A DNA stretch of 33,272 nucleotides from an uncultured Granulosicoccaceae bacterium (GTDB lineage: Bacteria > Pseudomonadota > Gammaproteobacteria > Granulosicoccales > Granulosicoccaceae), in contig CAKZSB010000132.1 in NCBI GenBank assembly GCA_937920585.1, forward strand, positions 1 through 33,272, read 5' to 3'. Below the pieces are notes generated by a model. That model searched no databases. It was not told the origin of the DNA and saw nothing but the letters and a program-made list of their open reading frames with translations. Both the position numbers and the translations under genes were made by a program. Shown here one piece after another: positions 16,052 to 24,300 of this stretch. Positions within the stretch are counted from its first letter, which is position 1; every line of letters begins with the position of its first letter.

Positions 16052-16864
16052 GTGAGTCAAGCAACAGACGACATCCAACTACAGGTATGGAAGGACCTGG
16101 CGTTAAGCAAACAACTTCTGGCAAACGAAGTCATCAAAGCCCTCGACCTCGATTCCAACAGCTCCGCTGCCGACATCAAGGACGCGCTGAACAAACTGGT
16201 AGACCGCGCCAAACACGCGGATGCCAACATTGCCCAGGCACGTGCCAAGGCTGATGAATCGATCAACGAAATGCGTGCCAAGCTAAAAATGAGTGAGCAC
16301 GCCCGAGCCAAGGCTGAGGGTGCTATCAACGACACCGTTTCAGCACGCGAATCCGCTGAACACTCACTCGAAGCCGGCAGACTGGCCAACGCCGAGGCAT
16401 TGAAAAAAGCCAAAGCAGAGCTCGCCGCTCGCGATCGGGAACTCAAGGCGATCAACACCGCTCTGGCCGACACGCCCGAAAATGTCGTTAAGAAACTCAA
16501 AGTGCTGAAGAAACAAAAGCACGATGAAAACACCGCTCGAAAGACTGCCGAAGGTCAGGTCAGAACGCTCAAGAAAGAGAAAAAGGACCTGCAGGATACA
16601 ATCGACGAAGGAGCGAAGACGCTGGAGCAAACCGGCGATCTCGTGACCGCCTACCGCGATTTGCGCGAACAGTCGGAGAAAGCCTGCTCACGCCTTGCAG
16701 AACTGCTGCCAGAGGGCGAAGACCCGATTGAATTGCCCGAACAGGACGACAAACTACTTGAGGGCCTGGATATGGCCTCGAGCAACGCAAGTAGTGATAA
16801 AAAAGACAAGAAGGACGGCAAGAAAGACCGCAAGAAGGATCCCAAGCTTAAAAAGAGCGCATGA
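16052..16864 (+). CDS. Coiled-coil protein with lysine-rich tail, function unknown
   Basis: A 270-residue hydrophilic protein with no signal peptide or membrane helix. Residues 1-45 are a small mixed region (IQLQVWKDLALSKQLLANEVIKAL). Residues about 46-215 are heptad-rich, highly charged helices rich in Ala, Lys and Glu (for example ARAKADESINEMRAKLKMSEHARAKAEG), a strong coiled-coil prediction. Acidic residues follow at about 221-240, and the last 25 residues are a KKDKKDGKKDRKKD-type cationic tail. I do not recognise the family. The GTG start has a weak upstream site (GAG) and follows an unusual long leader. A cytoskeletal, scaffold or nucleic-acid-binding role is conceivable but unsupported. 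Confidence 0.75.
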   Translation: MSQATDDIQLQVWKDLALSKQLLANEVIKALDLDSNSSAADIKDALNKLVDRAKHADANIAQARAKADESINEMRAKLKMSEHARAKAEGAINDTVSARESAEHSLEAGRLANAEALKKAKAELAARDRELKAINTALADTPENVVKKLKVLKKQKHDENTARKTAEGQVRTLKKEKKDLQDTIDEGAKTLEQTGDLVTAYRDLREQSEKACSRLAELLPEGEDPIELPEQDDKLLEGLDMASSNASSDKKDKKDGKKDRKKDPKLKKSA

Positions 16865-16879
16865 TCCTGCCTGGCTAGT

Positions 16880-16926
16880 GCAACCGTCTATTGATCCATT
16901 CAAAGATCAAAACATCTGACGGTTGC
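16880..16926. terminator. Nested hairpin in the convergent gap after the coiled-coil gene
   Basis: Perfect outer arms GCAACCGTC (16880-16888) and GACGGTTGC (16918-16926) enclose a second perfect stem TTGATC/GATCAA (16891-16896 and 16905-16910). It lies between the ends of two convergent genes, so it can fold on either transcript. No T-tract follows in either direction, so it may work as a Rho-independent-like stop only weakly, or protect 3' ends. Confidence 0.45.
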
Positions 16927-16930
16927 GCTT

Positions 16931-16954
16931 GGCGGTTGCCGGCCTCTAACCGCC
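16931..16954. terminator. Second hairpin in the same convergent gap
   Basis: The perfect arms GGCGGTT (16931-16937) and AACCGCC (16948-16954) have a 10-nt loop and lie 4 nt after the nested hairpin. Again there is no T-tract. It is probably part of a bidirectional 3'-end region between the coiled-coil gene and the polymerase gene. Confidence 0.4.
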
Positions 16955-16976
16955 CGGATTACTCAAAACGGGCTAC

Positions 16977-19307
16977 TCAAAACAACTGCATTTGCGCGCC
17001 GCAAATACCCTCGAAACTGGTATCCAGGCAGTGCAATATGCCGTCAGCAGCCGGCGCCAGTTGTCGATTCAGGTAGTGTTCGTAATCGGGTTCTGCAACG
17101 CGCGCCTCTGAAGGCTCCGGTCCATTGCGTGTTATCACGTATTCGATCCACCGACCTGGCCTGCTCAGTTTTCGAGCCGCCTGTATGTGTGGCGGAACAT
17201 TGCGATGGTAATCCGCCAGATTGCGCCGAATCCGTTTTCGATAGATCAGCTTGTCATCCAGTTCTCCACTGAGTAATCGCGCTCGCGTCTGCTGCACCAG
17301 GTCTTCAACCGGCAAATCCTGAAAAACCCGCTCGAACAGCAATCGCTGAAACTCGCGCGCCAGCGGCGTCCAGTCGGTACGGGCGGCCTCAAGCCCTTTG
17401 ACAACCAACTCCATTGATCCATCAGTGCCGGCGACATAACCGGCGTAACGCTTCTTACTGCCCGACTCGGAACCACGCACGGTAGGCATGAAAAACCGTT
17501 GATAGTGAGTTTCAAACTCGACTTCGAGGCAGGATTCAAGCTGATAATCGCGCTCCAGCACCTCATCCCAATAGCGATTCAACTTCGCCTGCAACATCAA
17601 CCCGCAGGCCTGAACCTGTTTAGCGTCGAGTGCATCCGACAACAAAACAAACAAAGAATCAGTGTCGCCATAAATGACCTGAAGTTTTTCATCTTCTATT
17701 AAGCGATGGCTTGTTTGAATAATTTCATGGCCTCTGCGCGTGATACTACTGGCCAGACGATGATCATGAAACCGGCAGCCATTCGAACCCAACACCCCGT
17801 AAAACGAATTCATTATTATTTTTATCGCCTGCGACAAAGGCGCATTGTTTTCTCGTTTCGCTACATCCCTTTGATGCCACAACTCGGCGATCAACCCGGG
17901 CAGGATATGCGTATCGCGCGAGAAGCCAGCCCCCTCAAAGCCTGGCACCGGATTGTCGCTGGCGACCGCCATGCCGAGCGGATCGATGAGAAAGCTGCGG
18001 ATAATGCTTGGGTACAGGCTTTTGAAATCGAGCACGATAACGTTTCTATAAAGCCCTGGAATGGAATCGAGCACGTAACCACCGGGGCTGCCCTTGCTGT
18101 CGCCAACAGCAGATCCAGGCGCAACATAGCCCAATCGATGCATTCGGGGTAGATAGAGGTTATCGAGTGTTTGCACAGAGCCGCCGGTCTTGTCGATCGG
18201 CAGGCCCGTCATACGCGCACGCTGCAGTGCGAATTCGATCAGGCTTGCGCGCTCAAAAATCTCGCTAACCAGCCGACAGTCCTCGATGTTGTAGCGGGCA
18301 AGTGCCAGCTTATCGTGCTCGAACAGATGATTGATCTCATCCACTCTGCTGTCCCTGGCGATGATCTTTCCACGCCCGAGCAATTGATTGGCGACATGGT
18401 TGAGTGCAAAACTCTCGAACGACCAAAAGGCGGCGCGCAACAGATCGATACCATCGAGTATGGCTCGGCCGGGAACTCGCGCGACAGTCAGGTTGGCCAC
18501 TTGCCCCGGCTGCAGAATCGCGCTCGCCTCACCGCCTCTGCCAAGCGCCAGCGTCAGGCCCAGCGATTCGCATTTTCGGGCGAGGAAGTTCAGGTCAAAA
18601 CCAATCAGGTTCCAGCCGATAAGAATGTCGGGATCAAGACTGAGCAGCAAATCGAAAAAGCCGCGCAACAACGCCGCTTCATCATTGAAAAGACGCAGTG
18701 AAAAATCTTCGCGAGCCTGCGCATCGGCATCGACATCGGCGCTGGCCCCGACCATCAGAACAATCGCCTGCCCACCGCTGTGAATACCGATCGAGTAGAG
18801 TTCACCGCTCAAGCCGCGAGTTTCAATATCGATTGATGCCAGCACGAGATTCAGCGCAGGCTCAGCAGCGCGCCACTTAGGGTTAATTACCTCGAGATAA
18901 CCCGGCCGTTGCTGCAAGACGCCGCTGATCGAAAAACCGGCATTGATGAAACGCTCGGAGAGGTAGCGTTCCGCTGGTTTGATATCGCTTTCATGCAGGT
19001 GACCACTGGCTGCAAATCGCTGATGAAGCTCTACCATCTGTCGTTGCTGACGGGTGTAAACCGCATCTACCGGCATCCCGTGCGGCACGGCGAGTTGCAC
19101 TGGCTTACGCTCTGCCTGTGATGGCAGGTCAAGCGCATAGCTGCGATCGACAAAGCACACGGCTCGCTGCCCGGGCACACTGATTCGAAGCGGGCCGCGG
19201 GCAGAATGCGCCCAGAACGAAATATCAATCCCGTCTGGTGTATCACGCCACTGCCGGCTGAGCAGAAATCCATCGATCTGTTCGATCGACCCGCGCTGAT
19301 CACTCAC
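16977..19307 (-). CDS. polB: DNA polymerase II (family B)
   Basis: Family B DNA polymerase with proofreading, used in translesion synthesis and replication restart. Its 776 residues match the 783 of E. coli Pol II. Exonuclease motifs: Exo I D160-I-E162, Exo II GWNLIGFDLNFL at 231-242, Exo III YNIEDC at 339-344. Polymerase motifs: A DFKSLYPSII from D427, B KIIMNSFYGVLG at about 496-507, C YGDTDS at 546-551 with D548/D550. All catalytic carboxylates are present, so the enzyme should be active. It starts with GTG at 19307 behind a weak ribosome-binding site. In E. coli the gene is SOS-induced, but no LexA-type CTGT-N8-ACAG box is visible upstream here. Confidence 0.95.
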   Translation of the reverse strand: MSDQRGSIEQIDGFLLSRQWRDTPDGIDISFWAHSARGPLRISVPGQRAVCFVDRSYALDLPSQAERKPVQLAVPHGMPVDAVYTRQQRQMVELHQRFAASGHLHESDIKPAERYLSERFINAGFSISGVLQQRPGYLEVINPKWRAAEPALNLVLASIDIETRGLSGELYSIGIHSGGQAIVLMVGASADVDADAQAREDFSLRLFNDEAALLRGFFDLLLSLDPDILIGWNLIGFDLNFLARKCESLGLTLALGRGGEASAILQPGQVANLTVARVPGRAILDGIDLLRAAFWSFESFALNHVANQLLGRGKIIARDSRVDEINHLFEHDKLALARYNIEDCRLVSEIFERASLIEFALQRARMTGLPIDKTGGSVQTLDNLYLPRMHRLGYVAPGSAVGDSKGSPGGYVLDSIPGLYRNVIVLDFKSLYPSIIRSFLIDPLGMAVASDNPVPGFEGAGFSRDTHILPGLIAELWHQRDVAKRENNAPLSQAIKIIMNSFYGVLGSNGCRFHDHRLASSITRRGHEIIQTSHRLIEDEKLQVIYGDTDSLFVLLSDALDAKQVQACGLMLQAKLNRYWDEVLERDYQLESCLEVEFETHYQRFFMPTVRGSESGSKKRYAGYVAGTDGSMELVVKGLEAARTDWTPLAREFQRLLFERVFQDLPVEDLVQQTRARLLSGELDDKLIYRKRIRRNLADYHRNVPPHIQAARKLSRPGRWIEYVITRNGPEPSEARVAEPDYEHYLNRQLAPAADGILHCLDTSFEGICGAQMQLF

Positions 19308-19534
19308 CGCTATTGCCGCTCGCAGGTACAGCGTAGTGATTCAGAGGTGGCAATAACAGACGGGCCGCGGCGACAGCGCCAACCCCGGCAGATCGGCGAT
19401 TTTTACCAGGGTGCACTTGCTGTGCGCACTGTTGTTTCACGCAGCTTTTTCCAGACCGCAGACATTGCGCATACTAACCCGAAATGCGTTTGCCAAGGCG
19501 ACTGTATCCGCTGCTGCTGCCCGACCTTCAGACA

Positions 19535-19558
19535 CAAAAAACCCGCCGGAAGGCGGGT
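19535..19558 (-). terminator. Intrinsic terminator of the H1-like gene
   Basis: On the - strand, ACCCGCC-TTCC-GGCGGGT (7-bp perfect stem with a 4-nt loop, 19541-19558) is followed immediately by six T residues. It lies about 30 nt after the stop of the H1-like gene. This is a textbook Rho-independent terminator, and it isolates polB from the upstream genes. Confidence 0.88.
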
Positions 19559-19588
19559 CGTTTTGCACCACTATACCCTGCGAGGCAA

Positions 19589-20050
19589 TTAAGCGGCCTT
19601 GCGGCGAGTACTCTTGTTGCGTGCAGGCTGCTTAGAGGCAACGGTCACGATTTTGGCCGAGATCTTTTGAATCTTGCCAGCACCGGTAACAACAGCCTTC
19701 ATGGCCTTCTCGCGCTTTTCGCTGTTCTTCAGACCAGCTTTAACGAGCTTCAGCTCTTTTTGCACCTGGGCAATTTCCTTGCGCAGCTTGGCAACGTTTG
19801 CTGCAGGAGTCGCCGCAGATTTACGCGCAACCGGCTTTTTCGCAGCAGGCTTTTTGGCCACTGACTTGCGAGTGACCGGCTTCTTGGCTACCGGCTTCTT
19901 GGCAACAGCCTTTTTAGTTACCGGCTTTTTCTTCGCAGCGCTGCGAGCAGTTGACTTAGTGGCAGGCTTCTTTGCCGCTGTCTTGCGAGCAGCGGGCTTG
20001 CGAGCTGCTTTCTTTGGTGCAGATTTGGTTTTCATTTTCGTATTAGCCAT
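19589..20050 (-). CDS. Histone H1-like / AlgP-like DNA-binding protein
   Basis: A 153-residue, extremely basic protein from the ATG at 20050. The first 80 residues are built of imperfect K/A/P repeats such as AAKKPAA, VAKKPVAKKPV and ARKSA, like the C-terminal tails of eukaryotic H1 and of bacterial AlgP/HctB-type proteins. Residues about 85-135 form an amphipathic helical region (NVAKLRKEIAQVQKELKLVKAGLKNSEKREKAM), and the end is basic again (KSTRRKAA). Such proteins bind DNA without sequence preference and affect nucleoid structure. A start at 20092 would add 14 residues outside the repeat pattern. The repeats are prone to length change. Confidence 0.8.
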   Translation of the reverse strand: MANTKMKTKSAPKKAARKPAARKTAAKKPATKSTARSAAKKKPVTKKAVAKKPVAKKPVTRKSVAKKPAAKKPVARKSAATPAANVAKLRKEIAQVQKELKLVKAGLKNSEKREKAMKAVVTGAGKIQKISAKIVTVASKQPARNKSTRRKAA

Positions 20051-20152
20051 TAATCTATACTTATCAGTTGGTTGGGAGTCTCGACAAAGCAAAAGCTATG
20101 CACAAACGTTTAAAACAGGTACTTTGAGCTAACTAATTGTTTATCACTTCGA

Positions 20153-20178
20153 AAAAATGCCTTGCTCTGAGCATTTTT
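20153..20178. terminator. A/T-flanked hairpin after the lipoprotein gene
   Basis: The arms AAAAATGC (20153-20160) and GCATTTTT (20171-20178) pair over 8 bp with a 10-nt loop, giving a T-rich end on both strands. It begins 5 nt after the lipoprotein stop on the - strand. The GC core is only short, so termination may be partial. Confidence 0.5.
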
Positions 20179-20183
20179 CGCAT

Positions 20184-20540
20184 TCATTCCACTGGCACTT
20201 TCACACCATTCTCACCGATTTGTATGACTTCCAACTCATCGGCTGTGGTCACAGCTCGCACGCATTGCGGCAATTTGTAAGCACCGGTTTGTGCAACATC
20301 ACATTCACTGGCTCCTGAAAACATCTTTTCGCCTGATTCAACATTCACTATTGCACTACCTGCGTGAACTTTCGCACTTGCAGGCACTTCCTCGACGTGT
20401 TGTTCCTGTCTCATTGATACTTTCGCAACATTAGAATCAGTAGCAACCGCATTCGATACTCGCTGGACAACATCCGGCCCGGTCGTGCATGCAAGTACAG
20501 AAACCGATAAAAGGGCCGACCCACCGAATTTGAAAAACAT
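20184..20540 (-). CDS. Small predicted lipoprotein, function unknown
   Basis: A 118-residue protein from the ATG at 20540, which has a strong GGGGA site 6 nt upstream. Upstream starts up to 20591 lack this and would break the signal peptide. The N-terminus (MFFKFGGSALLSVSVLAC) is a type II signal peptide with lipobox VLAC and C18 as the lipidated residue. The residue after C18 is Thr, so there is no inner-membrane retention Asp and outer-membrane sorting is likely. Two further cysteines lie in ECDVAQTGAYKLPQC, compatible with a periplasmic disulfide. No domain is recognised. Repeats of GATAA lie upstream. Confidence 0.7.
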   Translation of the reverse strand: MFFKFGGSALLSVSVLACTTGPDVVQRVSNAVATDSNVAKVSMRQEQHVEEVPASAKVHAGSAIVNVESGEKMFSGASECDVAQTGAYKLPQCVRAVTTADELEVIQIGENGVKVPVE

Positions 20541-20591
20541 GCAATCCCCACCAGAGGCAATAAACGCTTCCCAGGAACAACTGTCGATCAC

Positions 20592-20951
20592 TGCTATCGG
20601 TCAAAACGATAATTGATAATGCTCAACCGATAACGTGAAGCGATAACGCAAAAGAGTGTAGAAGGGATTTTGATAATTACCTGCTTTTTAATCGCAATCG
20701 CGTGAAATAATTGCCCCAGACAAAAAACGGCTGGAGTAATCCACACAGTTTCTCGTTTCAAAAGGCAAGTTTTCAGTAGCGGCGAGCGCAGGTGATAAAG
20801 CAGGAGGGAATTTCGCTACAAAGGGTTCACGGATCATCAAAAACCACTTTGCATGGCTTTGCAGTCAATCGTGAGCGTGAACAGGCGATGCGTACTCGCC
20901 TGCTCTCACACGTCGTGCTAGCACAACAGATCGAAATCAAACCTGCGCAGA
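20592..20951. other. Intergenic region with GATAA-type repeats
   Basis: A 360-nt gap between the ypeA-like gene and the lipoprotein gene, both on the - strand. The part nearest the lipoprotein gene is AT-rich and holds five YGATAA hexamers. The rest, about 20760-20951, shows no terminator with a T-tract and no convincing coding frame. Confidence 0.5.
20608..20676. repeat. Cluster of five YGATAA hexamers
   Basis: CGATAA or TGATAA occurs on the + strand at 20608, 20614, 20628, 20641 and 20671 (TTATCR on the - strand). All five fall within 69 nt, about 70-135 nt upstream of the lipoprotein start. The positions suggest iterated binding sites for an unknown regulator. Part of the enrichment is expected from local AT richness. 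Confidence 0.35.
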
Positions 20952-21386
20952 CTAATCGATCTGATCCGCGATCAATCGCTTGCCAAAACTGATGTTGGCG
21001 TCCTGGACGTAGCCGATCTTTTCATAAAAGGCGACGACTGCGCTATTGGTCGCCCTGACCTGTAAATTCACCTTCGGGCAACCGGCAGCAACCAATCGCA
21101 GTTCCAGTTCCTTTATTATCTTTTCGGCATAGCCACGGCGCTGATAGTCGGGGTCGACCGCGAGATAGTTAATCCAGCCGCGGTGGCCCTCGTAGCCACC
21201 CATTACTGTTGCAATCACATCTTCCTCATGGCACCCGACCAGGAAAAACTCGCGACCATGACGCATTTTTCTGGCGATATCACGCTCTGGATCGTTCCAC
21301 GGCACAACCAGGCCACAGCGCTGCCACACGTTGATGACAACCTCACGATCAGCGAGCTCGAAGGCTCGCACAACCAGTGTTGACAT
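20952..21386 (-). CDS. ypeA: GNAT acetyltransferase, YpeA-like
   Basis: A 144-residue single-domain N-acetyltransferase closely following the plan of E. coli YpeA (141 residues). Shared stretches include WQRCGLVVPWNDPERDIARKM, TVMGGYEGHRGWINYLAV, the acetyl-CoA loop DYQRRGYAEK (Q/R-x-x-G pattern) and AAGCPKVNLQVRATN, then YEKIGY and GKRLIAD. YpeA's natural substrate is unsettled. It follows pyruvate carboxylase after 5 nt on the same strand, so the two are probably cotranscribed. Whether it acetylates a metabolic enzyme is unknown. Confidence 0.88.
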   Translation of the reverse strand: MSTLVVRAFELADREVVINVWQRCGLVVPWNDPERDIARKMRHGREFFLVGCHEEDVIATVMGGYEGHRGWINYLAVDPDYQRRGYAEKIIKELELRLVAAGCPKVNLQVRATNSAVVAFYEKIGYVQDANISFGKRLIADQID

Positions 21387-21391
21387 ACCGA

Positions 21392-24300
21392 TCAGCTCTC
21401 CGCCGATCTCAGCACAGCCAGCAATTCACCTGACTCGACCTGGCGCCCGGCCTGCGCCATCACCTCTTCGATCAGCCCGGCTTTCTCTGCATAGAGCGTG
21501 GACTCCATTTTCATGGCTTCCAGAACCATCAGCGCCTGGCCCTTTTCAACCGTATCGCCGGCGGCGACGGTCACGTTCACCACCATACCCGGCATGCTGG
21601 CGGCAATATGATCAGCATTCTGCGGATCGGCCATGCGGTGCGAATCACCGGCGTTAGCGTGCGATGAATCGATAACCTGCACTTCTCTGGGCTGACCATT
21701 GACTTCGAAAAATGCGGTACATCGCCCGTCTTCGCGGGTTTCACTCATGGTTAAAAACTTAATGATGACTGCTTTGCCGCGATCCTCGTCAATGACGATC
21801 TCCTCACCGGGCAGAAGGCCATAGAAAAATGCCGGCGTCGGCAATCCACTGGTGTCGTCGAAGCGTTTGCGATGCTCGGCGAAGTCTTCATACACGTCGG
21901 GATACAACAGCCAGCTCAGCGCATCGCGATCCGCCTGTACAAAACCACCCAACGTTTCGACATGTGTTTTCGCCGCTTTGAAATCTGCCGCCTCAAGCGT
22001 ACCGCCCGGCCGGCCACGCAATGGTTTTTCACCGCGCAGGATGCGTTTTTGCACAGCCCCCGGAAAGCCCTGATAGGGCTTGCCCATTTTGCCGGAGAAA
22101 AGATCGACAACTGACTTCGGAAACGCCAGCTCGCGCTCCTTGTCCATCACATCTTCAACCGAGAGACTATTGGCCACCATAAACAGCGCCATATCGCCAA
22201 CCACCTTTGAAGTGGGTGTCACCTTAACCAGATCCCCGAACAATTCATTCACGGCTGCATAGGTATCGCACACCCGCGACCACTGATCGGCAAGACCCAG
22301 CGCGCGGGCCTGCTCCAGCAAATTGGTGTACTGCCCGCCCGGCATTTCGTGCTTGTACAGATTGGCGCTGGCCGGCAGCGTCTCACTTTCAAAGGGGGTG
22401 TAAAACTCGCGCACCTGGCGCCAGTACTCCGCGATTGCATCAAGGTTATCTGTAGCAAGCTTGCTTTCCCGCTTGCCGAATTTAAGCGACTCGACAAGCG
22501 TATTGAGATTCGGCTGCGAGGTGCCGCCAGAAAGCGGCGCCATCGCCGCATCGGCAATATCGAGCTTTACGCCAGCGGCGCCTAGAATGGCCGCAGCCTG
22601 AATACCCGCCGTATCGTGTGTATGAAAATGCAGCGGAATATCCAGTTCCGATTTAAGCGCCTGGGTCAGCAACTTTGCCGCTTCGGGCTTACACAACCCA
22701 CCCATATCCTTGATGCACAAAATATGTGCACCCAGATCCTGTAACTGGCGGGCAAGATCCAGATAGTATTCGAGCGTGTATTTGCTGCGCCCGGGATTGA
22801 GAATATCGCCGGTGTAGCATATCGCCGCTTCACAGATTGCACCGTTGCGGACCACGCTATCCATGGTGACTTTCATGTTCGGCACCCAGTTCAGAGCATC
22901 GAACACCCGAAAGACATCCATCCCGCACTGGACCGATTCCTTGATAAATGCTTTGACGATGTTATCGGGATAGTTGACATAGCCGACGACACTGGATGAG
23001 CGCACCAGACACTGAAGCAGAATATTCGGCACGCGCTCCCGCATTTGCTCCAGGCGTTGCCAGGGGCACTCTTTCAGGAATCGCATTGAGGTATCGAATG
23101 TCGCCCCGCCCCACATCTCCAGCGAAAAGAGATCTGGCGCCAGGTGGGCATAGGCCTCGGCGATGTTGAGCATGTCCACGCTGCGCATGCGAGTGGCGAA
23201 CAGCGACTGATGTGCGTCGCGAAAGGTGGTATCGGTAATCAGCAGGCTCTTCTGTTTCGCCACCCAGTCGGCGACCCCCTGGGGACCGGACTCCAGGAAC
23301 AAGTCACGCGTGCCAGGTTGCAATTTTGCGGTATTGTCGAAGGCTGGCAGGGGTACGGGCTCGCGGCGTTCCGCCACGGGCCGACCGGCGACCAGCGGAT
23401 TGCCGTTCAACACAACATCACCCAGATAACTGACGATGCGCCCGGCCCGGCTGGGCGCGCGATGGAAGTCGAACAAATGCGGCGTTTCATCAATGAAGCG
23501 AGTGTGGCAATCGCCGGCGCGAAAAACCGGATCATCGAGCAGCTTGAGCAGGAACGGGATATTGGTCTTGACGCCACGTACCCGAAACTCGTTCAAGGCA
23601 CGGCTCATTCGCAATACCGCACGCTCGAAGTTTCTACCGCGCGCACTGATTTTTACCAGCATTGAATCGTAATACGGCGTAACCACCGCGCCGACAAACG
23701 CACTGCCGGCATCGAGCCTGATACCAATGCCGCTGGCAGAACGATACTGCTCAATGCGCCCGTAGTCCGGCATAAAGTTATTCGCCGGATCTTCTGTCGT
23801 CACCCGGCACTGCAGGGCAAACCCGCTGATAGTTATGTCGCTCTGATCCCCGATCGCAAGCTCTTCACTGGCCAGCAAGCTGCCCTCGGCGATCAGGATT
23901 TGCGCGCGAATCAAATCCAGCCCGGTGACTTCTTCCGTCACTGTGTGTTCTACCTGGATTCGCGGATTCACCTCGATAAAGTAAAATTCACCGCTCTCTG
24001 CATCGACCAGAAATTCAACCGTTCCGGCATTTTCATAACCTGCATGGCGGGCGATATCACAGGCGGCATCGCAAATGCGCTCACGCAGCGCCGGATCCAG
24101 ATTCGGAGCCGGTGCAATCTCCACCACTTTTTGGTAACGCCGCTGCACTGAACAATCGCGCTCGTACAAATGAACCAGGTTGCCCGACGAATCACCGAGA
24201 ATCTGCACTTCGATATGTCGCGCGCTGGCGACAAACTTTTCAATAAAAACCTCGCGGCTGCCAAATGCGGCAAAGGATTCGCGCTGTGAGGCTTCCAGCG

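Noticed and set aside
19589-20050. Repeats in the H1-like gene as a CRISPR or mobile repeat array
   Set aside because: The repeats are in-frame codons for K/A/P motifs without spacers.
20792-20992. A 66-codon + strand frame before the ypeA-like gene
   Set aside because: It runs into the 3' end of the acetyltransferase gene on the other strand, has no domain and no good initiation signal.
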